A DNA stretch of 64,000 nucleotides from Epiperipatus broadwayi (Eukaryota > Onychophora > Udeonychophora > Euonychophora > Peripatidae): positions 1-64,000 of the forward strand of contig JAQFVV010001007.1 of the NCBI GenBank assembly GCA_028023455.1, written 5' to 3'. Below are positions 63,056-64,000 of this stretch, one piece after another (within the stretch, counting starts at the first letter, position 1; each line of letters opens with the position of its first letter). The notes below the pieces were generated by a model that worked only from the letters and a program-made list of their open reading frames with translations, was not told the DNA's origin and ran no database searches. The translations under genes and the position numbers were made by a program.

Positions 63056-64000
63056 TATAATTATAATTTTAAAATAATTATTTCTATTGATAAATGGTAA
63101 TAGCCAAAATCTTATCTAATAGTTATGGCCTCCACAGGGTACGCTTGTTTAAAAACAAGATTGATAAATTGTAATAATAATTATAAACTTTTATCAATGA
63201 AGTAAAGAATTTTGACTATGCTGTCTCTTAAATAGTACAATTACATGCTAATTCTAACTAAAAGATTTTTTGATTCAGAATGAAGCTTTTGAAGTAGAAT
63301 TATAAAATAAGTAAAGTAAAATAAAATGGATCAGATCAGCAATCTTCAGGAATAGTACCAAAAGCTAAACAAATAAAAAAAAACCATTATGTTTGATCAT
63401 CAGTTTTTTATAGCGTAGCAGTAGTGTTATGGTCACTATCAGCTTATACTCCTTGCAGATATCTGTAGCCTTAGTTTATCAATTTTGTGCTCATTTAATG
63501 ACAAAACCACCTCAAATTAATTATTTGTCACAATTGTAAAGGGATTCTAATATAAATGAGCCATTAATGCTGCTGATTGGTAGATTATCTGATTCAGATT
63601 TTAAAAGCACTTGCAAATACATTGATAGCAGATGTTCTTTATAGCACTTCAAATATTAAAAAAATGATATTTTTCATAGTTTACTTATATATTTATAATT
63701 ATTTTTGCAACATATTTTTAAAAAATTACTTTTAAAATAAAAATATTTATGATTACACTTAAATTTTATTTAAAAATGTTTGATTTTAAGAAGAATATCA
63801 AGAAAAATGTACTAATGGTAAAAAACAAGAACATATAATCAGCACGGCCTTCACAAACATTATTGTAGTTACTTTCTATCATTTTTAATAATTATAAACA
63901 AATTTTAAATTTTAGAACAGAATTTTGTTGCTTCACATTGATTTAAGAATAATTCATTCAGATTATAAAAATGGAGTTAAAATAACAAATATTTCATTCA
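63056..64000. other. No gene seen
   Basis: AT-rich to the window edge. No exon, repeat match or RNA gene recognised. Confidence 0.5.

Overview
The window is strongly AT-rich metazoan nuclear DNA. Long introns or intergenic stretches are packed with decayed transposons, palindromic repeats and microsatellites. No complete protein-coding gene is visible. The one intact coding segment is the 3'-terminal exon of a rhodopsin-family neuropeptide receptor at 32215-32929 on the minus strand. It resembles arthropod SIFamide receptors and starts inside the DRY motif. That receptor type, the AT bias and the repeat repertoire suggest an arthropod, perhaps a chelicerate; this is inference, not proof. Layout: 1-6.4 kb is AT-rich with no gene. 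6.4-8.2 kb has two fold-back elements and a degenerate Cys-loop (nicotinic-type) receptor relic on the minus strand. 9.8-16.5 kb holds a tRNA-derived mini-SINE with clear target duplications, a Jockey/CR1-like LINE relic inside a terminal-inverted-repeat element, a 294-bp element with a hammerhead-ribozyme-like core, a Penelope-like fragment and a hAT-type MITE. 17.9-24.2 kb has tRNA-like repeat copies, an unusual GC-rich hairpin, a possible solo LTR and a possible unidentified 3' exon. 24.5-27.2 kb is an old RTE-like retrotransposon. 30.4-31 kb is a Merlin transposase relic. 32.2-32.9 kb is the receptor exon. 35.6-37.5 kb is another RTE relic with a second hammerhead-bearing palindrome inside it. 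39.1-43.5 kb is a hAT transposon with a BED-finger (ZBED5-like) transposase pseudogene. 45.2-47.8 kb has fold-backs around a kilobase of extreme homopolymer sequence that is probably an assembly problem. 48.9-52.6 kb has a Penelope-like copy and large palindromes. 53.8-56.1 kb is the youngest RTE copy. 57-64 kb has a LINE 3' end, a large inverted pair of tRNA-like elements, a further hammerhead-like motif and more fold-backs. The main theme is the number of inverted-repeat elements, several of which carry hammerhead ribozyme signatures (CUGANGA ... GAAAC). In established literature such ribozymes mark Penelope-like elements and their non-autonomous retrozyme-type derivatives. The best case is the 13559-13852 / 36115-36520 family: stem I, stem II and a self-complementary stem III can all be drawn, and both copies are flanked by direct repeats.
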